From: Telmatactis stephensoni
Taxonomy: Eukaryota; Cnidaria; Anthozoa; Actiniaria; Isophelliidae
Length of the DNA stretch: 64,000 nucleotides
Assembly: GCA_029948255.1 (NCBI GenBank)
Contig: JALIZF010001752.1
Span: 592,001-656,000 of the forward strand
Reading direction: 5' to 3'
A model generated the notes under the pieces. That model saw only the letters and a program-made list of their open reading frames with translations. It was not told the DNA's origin and did not search any database. Position 1 is the first letter of the stretch; every line of letters begins with the position of its first letter. A program made the translations under genes and the position numbers. Positions 1-10,929 of this stretch are shown here, piece by piece.

Positions 1-294
1 AGGTGTATACAAACAAACAAGTGTATGTTATCTTGTCTGATTTATTACACGGTGAGAACACTCGAACCAATAACACTTCAAGTCAGTTTCTCAAGTTCTT
101 ATTTTCTAACCTTTCTACTGCTAGCTCCATACACTCTAAGATAAATAACTGTGTTCACCAAGTGATCAAAATATGTATTTCCAAACTAATGGCTCAAGGG
201 ATGCATTCAAGTGTTCTCACGTGCAAGTTAACGAACTGTGCACGTTTGACACTCAATATGTCCAATTGATAACTTCCTTTCAAAATGGGACATT
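1..294. other. No recognisable gene
   Basis: A short open frame exists on the plus strand, but its translation shows no domain, signal peptide or biased composition. I see no repeat or RNA structure here. Confidence 0.4.
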
Positions 295-699
295 TGCACT
301 AACAGGTCATGTGATCCTATCTCCCCTAAATCAAGCAGCACAGTTAAAATGAACGCCAGAAATATAATAGAAAGAGCACCTCAATATTAGTAAAAGTGCA
401 AAGTTTCCGTTTATAAGATAAATAAGAGAAAAAAATGACAGCAAATTTAAGATTAGATACTTAAGATTCGTTTGGGAAAACACGTTGGATGGCATGAGCT
501 TGCCATTCAACGCGTTTTTCCAAACCGGAATCTTAAGAGAATATCTAATCTTAAATTTCCTGTCATTTCTCCTGTATTGCATCTTATAACTGAAACTTTG
601 TACTTTTACTAATATCGAAGTGCTTTTTCTATTTCTGGCGTTGATTTTGAAGGTGCTGCTTGAATTAGGGGAGATAGGATCACGTGACCTGTTAGTGCA
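295..699. repeat. Long diverged inverted repeat (MITE-like foldback)
   Basis: The left end reads TGCACTAACAGGTCATGTGA and the right end is its near complement (TCACGTGACCTGTTAGTGCA). The arms continue inward for roughly 180 bases with scattered mismatches and small gaps, including the CTATCTCCCCTAA / TTAGGGGAGATAG pair and the TAATCTTAAATT region. A second small palindrome (GGCATGAGCTTGCC-like) lies at the centre. There is no coding capacity, so this looks like an old non-autonomous DNA element. I could not define a target-site duplication. Confidence 0.7.
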
Positions 700-748
700 G
701 ATGCTGATTCCGTAGAATATTCACTTTAATTTCGAGCTGTAAATAAAG

Positions 749-1135
749 TACTGTGAAACCTACCTCCGATCTAATACAATTACGTTTTACAGAGGTGTCC
801 TTTTCATAGAGGTCAGGCGCCATAATGACATGATTTTAAGGTTTCTTATGACAAGTACAGTATTTTAATAGAGTTATTTCTTAATATATGATCGATCAAA
901 AAGCATAAATTATGACCCAGATCGTAACTTTTTCAGGCAGGGCGTCAGTTTTACAGTTAACTGAATCATATTTGGCCTAAAAACTATAGCAGTTATAACA
1001 GCAACTGAACGAACCCAGTTCACGAACATTTTCATTTTCATGCGGTGATCGATAATGGGTCCAGCACTACGTCATGAATTTGTGTGATTTTGCCACTATG
1101 CAAGTTGTCCGCACCAATCGAGGGTTTTCACTGTA
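749..1135. mobile_element. Pogo/Tigger-like MITE, eroded
   Basis: The ends TACTGTGAAACCT (749-761) and TTTTCACTGTA (ending 1135) form short terminal inverted repeats that include a TA, as in pogo/Tigger-type elements whose ends read CAGTG-AACCTC. An inner AGAGGTGTCC motif is also typical of such ends. No transposase is visible. The similarly ended element at 60200-60595 supports the family call. The boundaries are inferred. Confidence 0.4.
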
Positions 1136-2731
1136 CTAGTTCTTCGAGGCACGCACGTATAGGTTAATAATAATAATATAATAATAATAATGTTTAAGGA
1201 ACAGTTAACGAATCGAATGCGGCGAAAATTGAAAGGAAAAAAAAGTGTCCATAATCACAACGTACAAAGACTGACGTGAAGTCGTAACAATATCAAATGT
1301 ACAGTTAAACCTCTTTATGGAAACTGAAGAGAAGATGGCAAAATCAGAGACAATGAGCTCTTTCTTTTTGCACCGAGGATCAGAGTCTTTGTTTATCTCA
1401 TGAATTACGTTAACTGTATCCGGTACGGGGGGAATTAGTAAATTTTCCGGCCAAAATGTCTCTGAATTTTCAATAAGTCAGAATTCAGATTAGGAAAAGA
1501 GTTGTCTGTAAAATACATGTGCTAAATAATTAAAAACTCAATGATATAACAATTAGATCAAAGACCATCGAGGTGAGGGAAGCCGGGCGTTACGGGCATG
1601 TTTGAAAGTTTGTTTGCGTTGGACCACTATGCCTTTGTGGGCGTACATATTGATCATATTAATTTTATTATCAAAAAACACAGTTCTGAGGTTTAAACTA
1701 CAAAGGCGCAGACTTTGAAGTCTTAATCAAAAGCAAAAACAATATACACAATGATATGAAAATATTTTGCGGTAAAAGTGCGTTGAGAAATTTAATTCAA
1801 TTTACCTTCAATTATAAACACCTTACTTGTCTAATAAGGAAACAAAAACAAGGAGCATTTTAATGAAAGTAATCTTTTCAGAGTTGTTCTTTTTAATTAA
1901 AAATAATCAAAACTTTGTTCTGCTCTGAGTGAGATCGTTGGCTATGAGTCAATATCAACATGAATTAGAGGATTCGCAGACCTCATGGTTATTCTGTACG
2001 CGTCAAGGGTAGAACTGGTAATCATGATCAAATTTTCACATCCCTCATTCAATTATTTAAACATCAAATTAAACATCATAAATTTAAACATCAGATTTGC
2101 GAGAGAGAAATATTGTGAGATCTTGATGATATATTGTTTGTCAAAATGTATAGAAAATTAAATCAATGTTTCTTTAATTTCTTCGAATGAAACTTAAAAT
2201 GTGTGAGGATTAACTCCGGAAAATCATTGTAAGTAATTTGATTCTTTTCCTGCCATCTTAACGAATCTACAAGGGAACAAAATCCTCGTAATTTTTGTAA
2301 TTATCTACAAATTCTAACGGAAAATCTGATTATGAAATGCTATAATCGAATTTTATTTATCAATGAATTCGGATCTGCTTTATTATAATAAAACCTGTGT
2401 CTATATCGTGCGACCGCGAAACAATTAACCACTTTGAAATTTATCATCAATTTTTATGGTGCTAAGTTAGGCCCTAGGCCTGGATAAACATGTTTCCAGA
2501 AACATACTCTCGGTGAATTTGTTTCCTGGGTGGCTGAACTGTGAGGAAACATATTTCTACAATATCAACTGACGCACACGCGCACGCATAATGTAATGAC
2601 GACGAATTGTCAACAAAATTTCAAAACGTTCCAAAACAGAATTTGTCTCCTGTCTAAAATCACTTCATTGCCTTCGTTTTGTTTTTGGAGAATGCACGCG
2701 CCATAGCAATGTTTCCTCTGATTATGTTTAG
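1136..2731. other. Gene-free stretch
   Basis: AT-rich sequence with stops in all frames. A short TAA/TAATA run lies near 1165-1192, and a lone CAGTTAAACCTCTTTA pogo-like end lies near 1301-1316. Nothing else is supportable. Confidence 0.5.
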
Positions 2732-2965
2732 CCACAGGCAACCCAGGCTGTACTACTGAATTTTTACACTATAGGTGAATTTAATAAATAAAGCATAAAA
2801 ACATCGTTACTGCATTTATTTACACCCTAAAAGAATAAAAAAAATCGTTATTTCTTATACACTCTTTTAGGGTGTAAATAAATGCAGTAACGATGTTTTT
2901 ATGCTTTATTTATTAAATTCACCTATAGTGTAAAAATTCAGTAGTACAGCCTGGGTTGCCTGTGG
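2732..2965. repeat. Perfect 103-bp-arm palindrome with 28-bp spacer
   Basis: The left arm (2732-2834) and right arm (2863-2965) are exact reverse complements over 103 bases, checked base by base. They are separated by an A/T-rich 28-base spacer (2835-2862). The outer ends read CCACAGGCAACCCAGGCTGT and its complement. No open frame spans it. A perfect arm pair implies a very recent foldback or MITE insertion, arm-to-arm gene conversion, or an assembly artefact at a hairpin. No flanking duplication is obvious. Confidence 0.9.
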
Positions 2966-3017
2966 AGAAATTAAAGGGCCCTGGGAACGAGGGCAGACGA
3001 GCTGAATTTCCAGTGAA

Positions 3018-4321
3018 TTGTTGTTTGTTTTTGTTTTTGTTTTCGTTCTGCATGCTCTGCCCGCTCTGGTCTGCTCTGTTCGTTTCTGTTTTTTTTTTCT
3101 TTTTCTGTTAGCTTAGCTTAGCTTAGCTTAGCTTAGCTTAGCTTAGCTTAGCTTAGCTTAGCTTAGCTTAGCTTAGCTTAGCTTAGCTTAGCTTAGCTTA
3201 GCTTAGCTTAGCTTAGCTTAGCTTAGCTTAGCTTAGCTTAGCTTAGCTTAGCTTAGCTTAGCTTAGCTTAGCTTAGCTTAGCTTAGCTTAGCTTAGCTTA
3301 GCTTAGCTTAGCTTAGCTTAGCTTAGCTTAGCTTAGTTTAGTTTAGTTTAGTTTAGTTTAGTTTAGTTTAGTTTAGTTTAGTTTAGTTTAGTTTAGTTTA
3401 GTTTAGTTTAGTTTAGGGTTCTGCTCTGCTCTGCTCTGCTCTGTTCTGCTCTGCTCTGCTCTGCTCTGTTCTGTTCTGTTCTGTTCTGTTCTGTTCTGTT
3501 CTGTTCTGTTCTGTTCTGTTCTGTTCTGTTCTGTTCTGTTCTGTTCTGTTCTGTTCTGTTCTGTTCTGTTCTGTTCTGTTCTGTTCTGTTCTGTTCTGTT
3601 CTGTTCTGTTCTGTTCTGTTCTGTTCTGTTCTGTTCTGTTCTGTTCTGTTCTGTTCTGTTCTGTTCTGTTCTGGTCTGTTCTGTTCTGTTCTGTTCTGTT
3701 CTGTTCTGTTCTGTTCTGTTCTGTTCTGTTCTGTTCTGTTCTGTTCTGTTCTGTTCTGTTCTGTTCTGTTCTGTTCTGTTCTGTTCTGTTCTGTTCTGTT
3801 CTGTTCTGTTCTGTTCTGTTCTGTTCTGTTCTGTTCTGTTCTGTTCTGTTCTGTTCTGTTCTGTTCTGTTCTGTTCTGTTCTGTTCTGTTCTGTTCTGTT
3901 CTGTTCTGTTCTGTTCTGTTCTGTTCTGTTCTGTTCTGTTCTGTTCTGTTCTGTTCTGTTCTGTTCTGTTCTGTTCTGTTCTGTTCTGTTCTGTTCTGTT
4001 CTGTTCTGTCTGTTCTGTTCTGTTCTGTTCTGTTCTGTTCTGTTCTGTTCTGTTCTGTTCTGTTCTGTTCTGTTCTGTTCTGTTCTGTTCTGTTCTGTTC
4101 TGTTCTGTTCTGTTCTGTTCTGTTCTGTTCTGTTCTGTTCTGTTCTGTTCTGTTCTGTTCTGTTCTGTTCTGTTCTGTTCTGTTCTGTTCTGTTCTGTTC
4201 TGTTCTGTTCTGTTCTGTTCTGTTCTGTTCTGTTCTGTTCTGTTCTGTTCTGTTCTGTTCTGTTCTGTTCTGTTCTGTTCTGTTCTGTTCTGTTTTGTTT
4301 TGTTTTTGTTTTGTTTTGTTT
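3018..4321. repeat. Mosaic pentanucleotide satellite array
   Basis: About 1.3 kb built almost entirely of 5-base units arranged in blocks. A degenerate TTTTG/CTCTG lead-in occupies 3018-3110. GCTTA x45 follows (3111-3335), then GTTTA x16 (3336-3415). A GCTCT-rich block runs 3421-3467, a TTCTG block of about 165 units runs to about 4291, and TTTTG closes the array (4292-4321). Adjacent blocks differ mostly by single C/T transitions. One unit carries a G substitution near 3674 and one register change (a lost base) occurs near 4009. Long minus-strand open frames here encode only Arg-Thr-Glu-Gln-Asn repeats and are not genes. Confidence 0.97.
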
Positions 4322-7300
4322 TATGGCAAATATGATTTTGGTTCTCGCAAAACACAAAAATTGTCAATCCACACATATTCCCGCACAACTTTTGTGTTAC
4401 AATCAAGACTTTACAAGGCACGATAGAATATATGTGTAAGGAAAGTTTTACGAGCATCAGTTGACAGCCTACTGGCTCGCCATCTAGATTTGCAAGTTGT
4501 TTTTATGGTTCAGCAAATAAAAGGTCCTTTTGTACTTTTAGAATGGCCTTGCGTTTTGTACTGCGGAAAAGTGATTTATTTTTACGGGAACCAATGTTTT
4601 GAAATATTTCAATATACCTACAACAAGCGAATTGATGAGTACCAAGAATTATCATGGCGGTCTTCCTGTGTCTTCCTGCTCCGCGGGCAAGCATAGGTAA
4701 CCGTGTGTTCCAACTTACTTTGTAATAATTGACGTACTTTGTAATAACTTTGAAAGAGCAGTACGCTGGCAGGGGGGTATCACTCTAACTTCATCATTAC
4801 TCTTATCAAGAAACTTATGACAAAGTGCGTCGGTGGTTATTATATGCAAAGTGCCTTTGCTTTTGGTAGTTCTGAAGTGCGGTAAAGTTGGAACACTACG
4901 ACGACCGAATTAATGAGCACCAACAATTATCGTGGTGGTTTTTCTGTGCCTTCCTTGCCTTGCCTTCCTTCTAAGGGAGTAGTCATTATTTATTGGGGAG
5001 GGGGGGGGGGGGGGGTTAACGTAATATAGACGACCCGGGTCCCATAGGATGGACTTGTGTCTCGAGGCGATTTCTGCCGCAGAGAACTAATAATAGCGTG
5101 CTAACTGAGGGTACATCGGATTGTCAGTTAACTACTAATTACCATTAGCAAAATGTTGTCAGTTTTGATTAAAGACATTCGACGATTATTCTCAATCCAA
5201 TAAGTAAGGATATCAGTTAACTATAATTTTCGTTTATCAGTTAACTCAGTTGTTAACTCGTGGATTATTGAGACTGATTCTTGAGGTTCAGCAGATATGA
5301 TTTCAGTACCTCAAAATGATAAATTTCTAGTAAAACCTGATTGATTAGATAGTAGAAGTCGGTCTTATGATGTCTAGAAGAGTGTCACCAAGAGGCATTT
5401 TCAAAAAGGTTTGTTGTCCATGTGGTTTGTTCCTAGAATATTGCGGTTTGCCTTCAGTTTGTAAAAACTACAGCTAAACACCACAGGAATTGTACCTCTC
5501 CAAACTCATCACGTAGAGGTTAATATATTCGTGTAAAAAACTTGCAATTGCCATAATTTTTTCACGATATAATATCGTGATTATTCGAGCAAAAGCCTAA
5601 TGACCGCAAATGTCTTGAGCTCTAATTAGTGTCAAGTGGCTAAATGCACTCCATAAAGCAACAAGCCATTGCATAACAGCTCATATTACCTTCTAAATAC
5701 TGTCTGTGTAGAGTGATACCCTGAACTACTGAGTCTCGTGATAAGATATCGTCGTTACTGAGAGATTCCAATTATATGCAGGGCAGGTACTCACTGGCAG
5801 CACGCGACGAAATTGCCTTGCATGAGTTTCTTAAAAGAAGGAATACGAAATACTGTGGTTTATGAGAAGTTGAGATCCAAGGTAAAGTTGACTTTAAACG
5901 TCGTACTTTAACTTTACTATTAATCAAGATTTAAACGATTTTATTGGTAACCGGCCTATGAATTCGGGCAATGATTCTTGAGAACAATGAAAATCAAAGA
6001 ACTAGAATCATCCAAATCTAACAATCCTTGTAAAGCTTTTTTGAAAAGGCTTCCTCGAGTCAGTTGGCGAAACCCGCCTTTATGTTGTTTTTGAAAATCA
6101 AAAATATATCATTGAATTGGCTGGAATCCGATCCATTCGTAAACAAATATTCTAGAAAGATTGCGGCTGATCCTATGGCTAATAGATATACTTAAAGAAA
6201 GGTAATAACAGAGTTCGAGTTCAAGAATATGAACTGTTCTATGATGTTACTCAAGATTTTAATGAGTTAATCCTTTACACCCTGTTTACATGAACTAATG
6301 GCATCGTTTACCTGGAGCCTTTTAAAAAATCATCAATATCCAGTGTTTCAGTAGATAGAAGAAATGTAAAAAGCAACCGGAACGTTTCTGGTTGAATGAT
6401 CAAAGTAATATAGACTTCTGAACCAAACGACCATCTGTGATTTATGAATTGTTAATTGATTTGATCCCGAGGGGGAGGGGGTTCTCCTAATATTTTGCTA
6501 ATATTGATTTGCGGCACATCAGGATCCGGTTTTTGAGCTCTTAAAATTGGTAAAACCGGTTTTGGTGTATAAAATTCGTGGATGTTTCAGTGTCAAATAA
6601 ACCCAAAAGCCTTCAAAATACGCTTTTTCCAATTTAGGATCGCAAAAGGTTGTTTTTCTAGTTTGGGGCCGATTTGAGTTCTTTGAAATACTGTCCACAA
6701 ATGATGTTTTGATTGTTCTGTTCATGATCGACGTAAACGATCACTTTTTTTCCTGAACCAAGGGTGGTGAGAGACGCTGAACTGTATATGATCTAGCAAC
6801 GTGCTGGATAATCGTTTTGCCCTTCACGGGGCCTATACAGAAACTCACGGGAAGAGAAATTCTATAATATTTCAATGATCATCGAATTCCATCGGATTTC
6901 AAAATTGCGAGAACTAATTATTTCAGATCCACCAGCTGAAAATTTTAGTGTTCATTATAGTTCTTAAATTACATATTGTCATTTTGGCAAAAATCTAAAA
7001 TGCATTGACGCTTCCATGACTCAATTTTTTCTTCGAAATTTCGGCATGTCTTTTCCTGGTTGGAATGCAAATTTCAAATTTTCATAAACGTTTGAGTCCA
7101 ATTTCACTTTAGTATTCATGATTTATCCGCTAGAAATATGGATTATAAATTGTTTAAAAACATGTCTAATTGTAAACTCATCAATCGATACCGAAGTTCA
7201 TGCAACGAGTACTTTATCGTTAGCGATAACAGAAAATGTCCTCACCAAATCAGGTCAAAGAAGACCATGACTGTTCCATCTACAAATAACAACTGTTGCT

Positions 7301-7519
7301 AAAAATTATCCGGCTATACTTATTGGAATCGGAAAAGAAAAACAAAAGAAAAACAAAGAAAAACAAAAGAAAAACAAAGAAAAAAAAAAGAAAAATGAAA
7401 CACTTACACAGTATGCAAAATCATGTCAAGGCCATGTAAAGACACATAGTATGGTACTTTAATAGGGTGTGTAGATATATCTGATGTATGTTAATACAAC
7501 GTGTAAAATCCATGGAAAT
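4322..7519. other. Gene-free stretch
   Basis: No credible gene was seen. Short open frames near 4490-4696 (both strands) and 6519-6725 (minus) have no recognisable domains. A G-run lies at 4998-5016. A purine-rich AAAAGAAAAACAAAG-type block lies at 7338-7395. Confidence 0.5.
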
Positions 7520-7642
7520 TTACCAGCTAGAGTCATGCATTTTTAACATATATGATGCAAAAACGGTTTTTGTTACAGTTAACGTGGCGCCACACGAACA
7601 TCTGTTACAATGAGTATTGAAATGTGCGTTACCATATGCATG
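7520..7642 (-). pseudogene. 3' part of an open frame split by the Ty3 insertion
   Basis: Read on the minus strand, this segment continues the frame ending at 14678. Once the element and one copy of the CATG target duplication are ignored, the frame stays open to a TAA at 7520-7522. The encoded C-terminal part is cysteine-containing, with a cluster reading CNRCSCG. No family was recognised. See the partner piece at 14678-14960. This could be a chance open frame, so I hold it as a candidate broken host gene. Confidence 0.3.
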
Positions 7643-7843
7643 TGTTACCGGGTCCAGATCGTACAGATATTCGTCATCCAGTTGTGTGTTTAAACCTTGT
7701 CTTTATTACTCGTACTCGTTTACAACTTTCAATCTACTCAGTATTCTCGTTAGTTACAACTTTGTCTCAAATTCGCTTGTTGACCTTTGTTATCCCTACT
7801 TATTGTCACGTGAGTGTTAGGGTTCCGATTACACCATATGACA
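7643..7843 (-). repeat. 3' LTR of the Ty3/gypsy element
   Basis: 201 bp starting TGTTACCGGGTCC and ending CATATGACA on the plus strand (TG..CA ends). It is identical to 14477-14677 except for two transitions: TTTCAATC versus TTTCGATC, and AACTTTGT versus AACTCTGT. Confidence 0.97.
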
Positions 7844-7858
7844 CTCTCCCCCACTTTA
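7844..7858 (-). other. Polypurine tract of the Ty3/gypsy element
   Basis: Immediately inside the 3' LTR the minus strand reads AAAGTGGGGGAGAG. This is the purine run expected to prime plus-strand DNA synthesis. Confidence 0.8.
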
Positions 7859-8160
7859 ACTAGTGTCTGCCTATACAATGCATTTCACACAAGCTAATGT
7901 GGTCTAACTATAATCTCGTGGTTAACATGGGTCCTGATACTATTCTGCTGGGGTGATCAGTCCCAGACAGACTCACTCTTGTACACAACTTGAATCTTGT
8001 AGGTATGTTGCAATTGTACTATGAATTTATATAAAAATGTTTCTTTATGCGTCAAGCATAGCAAGATATTTAAACTTTCTTTTCTTTTTATGAAATGATG
8101 ATAAAATTAAAATAATAGATGTTAAAAATCATAATGTTCACTACAAATTGTTCAATACTC

Positions 8161-10929
8161 TTATCCATATACTGTGTATAGAGGTGTTCCGGCTTGTCCG
8201 TAAACGCCTTGTTCACTAAATCCGTATACAGGTGTAGGTGGTCTGTAACCGCTGATTGGTATCGTCCAAGGGTACCAGTGTGAAGCATTGGGTTGATGCT
8301 GAACTGTTTGGTACCATAGTGGGGGTTGTTGTTGTACCGTTTGGAGTTGCACTGGATTATGGCCATACCTTACTGGTGGAATTCGTACTCGTCTAGGGTA
8401 CCTGTTCCGTTGTACCTCTGGGTGGTCCGCATTTGGGTTTGGTTGAACTGGTTCTGGTTGAACTGGTTCTGGTTGGACTGGTTCTGGTTGGACTGGTTCT
8501 GGTTGGACTGGTTCTGGTTGGACTGGTTCTGGTTGATGCTCATCTATTAGAACTTCATCGTTGGCTTCATCCTCGATGTGGTTAGCGACCTCTTGTGGCT
8601 CATCATCAACCGAGCTCGTGCTGTTGTCTGACGTGTTGTCCACTAAGTCTTGGTGTTCTCCTTCTTCTTGTTCATTCTGCACCACCGGCTGATTTGTCAC
8701 AAGGACGAATTCGTCTTCGCTTTCACTTTCATCACTAGTCGTCTCATCTGACTGTTGATCTCTCCGACGTCGTCTCGCGCGTTGTATCCTCGGGGGTTGT
8801 CTGTTCTCTACTAGTGTTGTGCCATCGTTGGCCAAGAAGTCGCAAGGGAGCAAGATGTTGCGGTGAAGCGTGCGCACTCTTCCATCTTGTCCTTCAGGTC
8901 TTACTTCATATACTGGTCCCTCCCCTCTTTGCTTAACGACAACATGGACCTGATCCTCCCAATAAGCACGAAGCTTCCCTGGACCTCCACGTGGCGTCAA
9001 GTTCCTTACAAGGACTCTATCACCTGGTCGAAGTACAGTGAAGTTCAACTTCTTGTCGTAATACTTTTTGCCTCTTTCACCAGTTAACGCCGCTTTTTCT
9101 CGTGCCACCTTGTAAGCCTCCTGCATGGCTGCTTTCCACTTTTGAGCGTACTCTCTGGGGGTTGGTGTATCCGATGAAGTGTCAGTACCGAGGATTAGAT
9201 CAATAGGCAGTCGTGGCTTCCTACCAAATAATAAGAAGAATGGGGCGTATCCCGTCGCATCATTCGGTGTACAGTTGTAAGCATGTACCATCTTGTTGAC
9301 GTGGTCTTTCCATTTTGATTTCTGTGTCTCCGGCAGGGTACGAAGCATTGTGAGTAAGGTTTGGTTGAAGCGTTCTACCTTACCGTTCCCTTGTGGATGA
9401 TAAGGTGTGGTTCGAGAGTGTGCTATACCACTTAATTTCTCAAGCCTTTTAAATAGATTGTTCTCAAACTCTTTTCCTTGATCATGGAGTATCCGTGTAG
9501 GGAAACCAAAACGTGGTATTAAATCGTTAAAGATCTTTTCGGCGACTGTGGCTCCGGATTTGTTTCGTGTAGGGTACGCTTGCGCGAACCTAGTAAAATG
9601 GTCAACAATGACAAGAATGTACTCAAATCCCCCAGAGCTACGTTCTAAATGAACAAAGTCAATGGAGATGAGTTCAAATGGTGAGGACGATTTGACACAC
9701 TGCATTGGTGCTCGCGTTTGTAAGTTTGGACGTCGCTGTTTAAGGCAAGGACAGACTTTCGTTACATAATGGGTTATGTCACGTTCCATATGAGGCCAGT
9801 AAAACCTGTCTCGAGCAAGATGGTAAACTCGATCCGCACCGAGATGTCCCATTTCTTGATGTAACTCTTTGTACACTAAATTACGCAGCTTTAGTGGTAG
9901 CACAAGCTGTAAGCGTGATTTGTTACGTCGTCTTAAGGTACCATCTTCGCCAAGTTCTAGCTTTGTCCACTCTCGTAGTAGGGATCTGGTCTGTGGGTCT
10001 TCGCGACGTACCTGTCGTCGTGACGGCCTACAATCGCTTTGTTTGTATGCGAGGACTTTGGCTATACTAGCATCGGCCTGCTGTGCTTTGCGCAACTCAG
10101 TAGCACTTACTTGCTTACCATTGCAATCTGCTAACAACAACTGATCGAAATCTAGTATGTCCTGATTGTCCGTGATTGCGGAAATCCATACTGTTTGTCC
10201 GTTATGTATAGCAGTTACTCCAGCGAGGGTCGCTTCTATATCATCTTGTGATGTTGAACGTGTACAGCGTTTGCTGTAATCATTTATATCCAATGGCATA
10301 CGAGAGAGTGTGTCAGCTACCTGATTCATCTTGCCTGGGTGGTACTTGATGTTGAAGTTGAAATCCGCTAACTCAGCGACCCACCGATGGCCAGTAGCAT
10401 TCAATTTTGCTGTACTCTGCACATATGTCAATGGATTGTTATCTGTATATACGGTGAAGTGTGGCGCAAAGTACAGATAATCTCTGAAATGTTCACAGAC
10501 GGACCATTTCAACGCTAAAAACTCGAGTTTACCAGAATGTAAATGATAATTGCGCTCTGCAATTGTCAGTGTTCGTGATGCATATCCGATCGTTCTAACC
10601 TTGCCATCCTGTTCTTGGTACAAAGCTGCTCCCAACCCGTCCTTTGATGCATCAGTATACAGCATGAAGGGTTTCGAGAAATCAGGATAAGCTAAAATTG
10701 GAGCTGAAACTAAATAGTCAATTAGACAGTTCAAAGCCTTACTATGTCTCTCTTCCCACACTACTGGTGTCGCTGACGAGACATTTCCTTGCTTTGCACC
10801 TGTTTTCAGCTTTGTTACAGCTTTATCTGAGTTTGTGGTAGTCAGTAGCTCGTATAGCGGTTTAGCGATCACAGAGAAGTCTTGAATGTACTGTCTATGG
10901 TAACCTAGTAGCCCCAACAGCTTCCGCAC
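8161..10929 (-). pseudogene. pol: Pol 3' part: RNase H and integrase (frame-broken pol)
   Basis: This 922-codon open frame begins inside the end of RT ([15 protein letters not shown], the RT thumb region), so it is not a natural start. RNase H follows at about residues 85-205 ([14 protein letters not shown], then [11 protein letters not shown]). The integrase zinc region has HQEMGH and a CPC pair, tighter than the usual CxxC. The catalytic DDE core shows [18 protein letters not shown] and [18 protein letters not shown]-like C-terminal module ([13 protein letters not shown]) comes next. The tail is unusual: a basic patch, an acidic Ser/Asp/Glu stretch and tandem QPEPV repeats. It overlaps the upstream pol frame by 35 bases in the +1 register. 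Alignment logic puts the frame change near 10950-10963. A one-base indel is the simplest explanation, since a programmed shift inside RT would be abnormal. Confidence 0.93.
8437..8537 (-). repeat. 15-bp coding minisatellite in the integrase tail
   Basis: Plus-strand units of GGTTCTGGTTGGACT (the first copies have GAACT) repeat about six times. On the minus strand they encode consecutive Gln-Pro-Glu-Pro-Val units. Copy number is likely to vary among element copies. Confidence 0.9.

Noticed and set aside
3111..3415. GCTTA/GTTTA array as telomeric repeat
   Set aside because: Animal telomeres here would be TTAGGG; these are 5-base units of a different sequence and are interstitial.
3408..4457. 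Long minus-strand frames encoding Arg-Thr-Glu-Gln-Asn repeats
   Set aside because: They are the translation of the pentanucleotide array in several frames; no unique domain and no gene structure.
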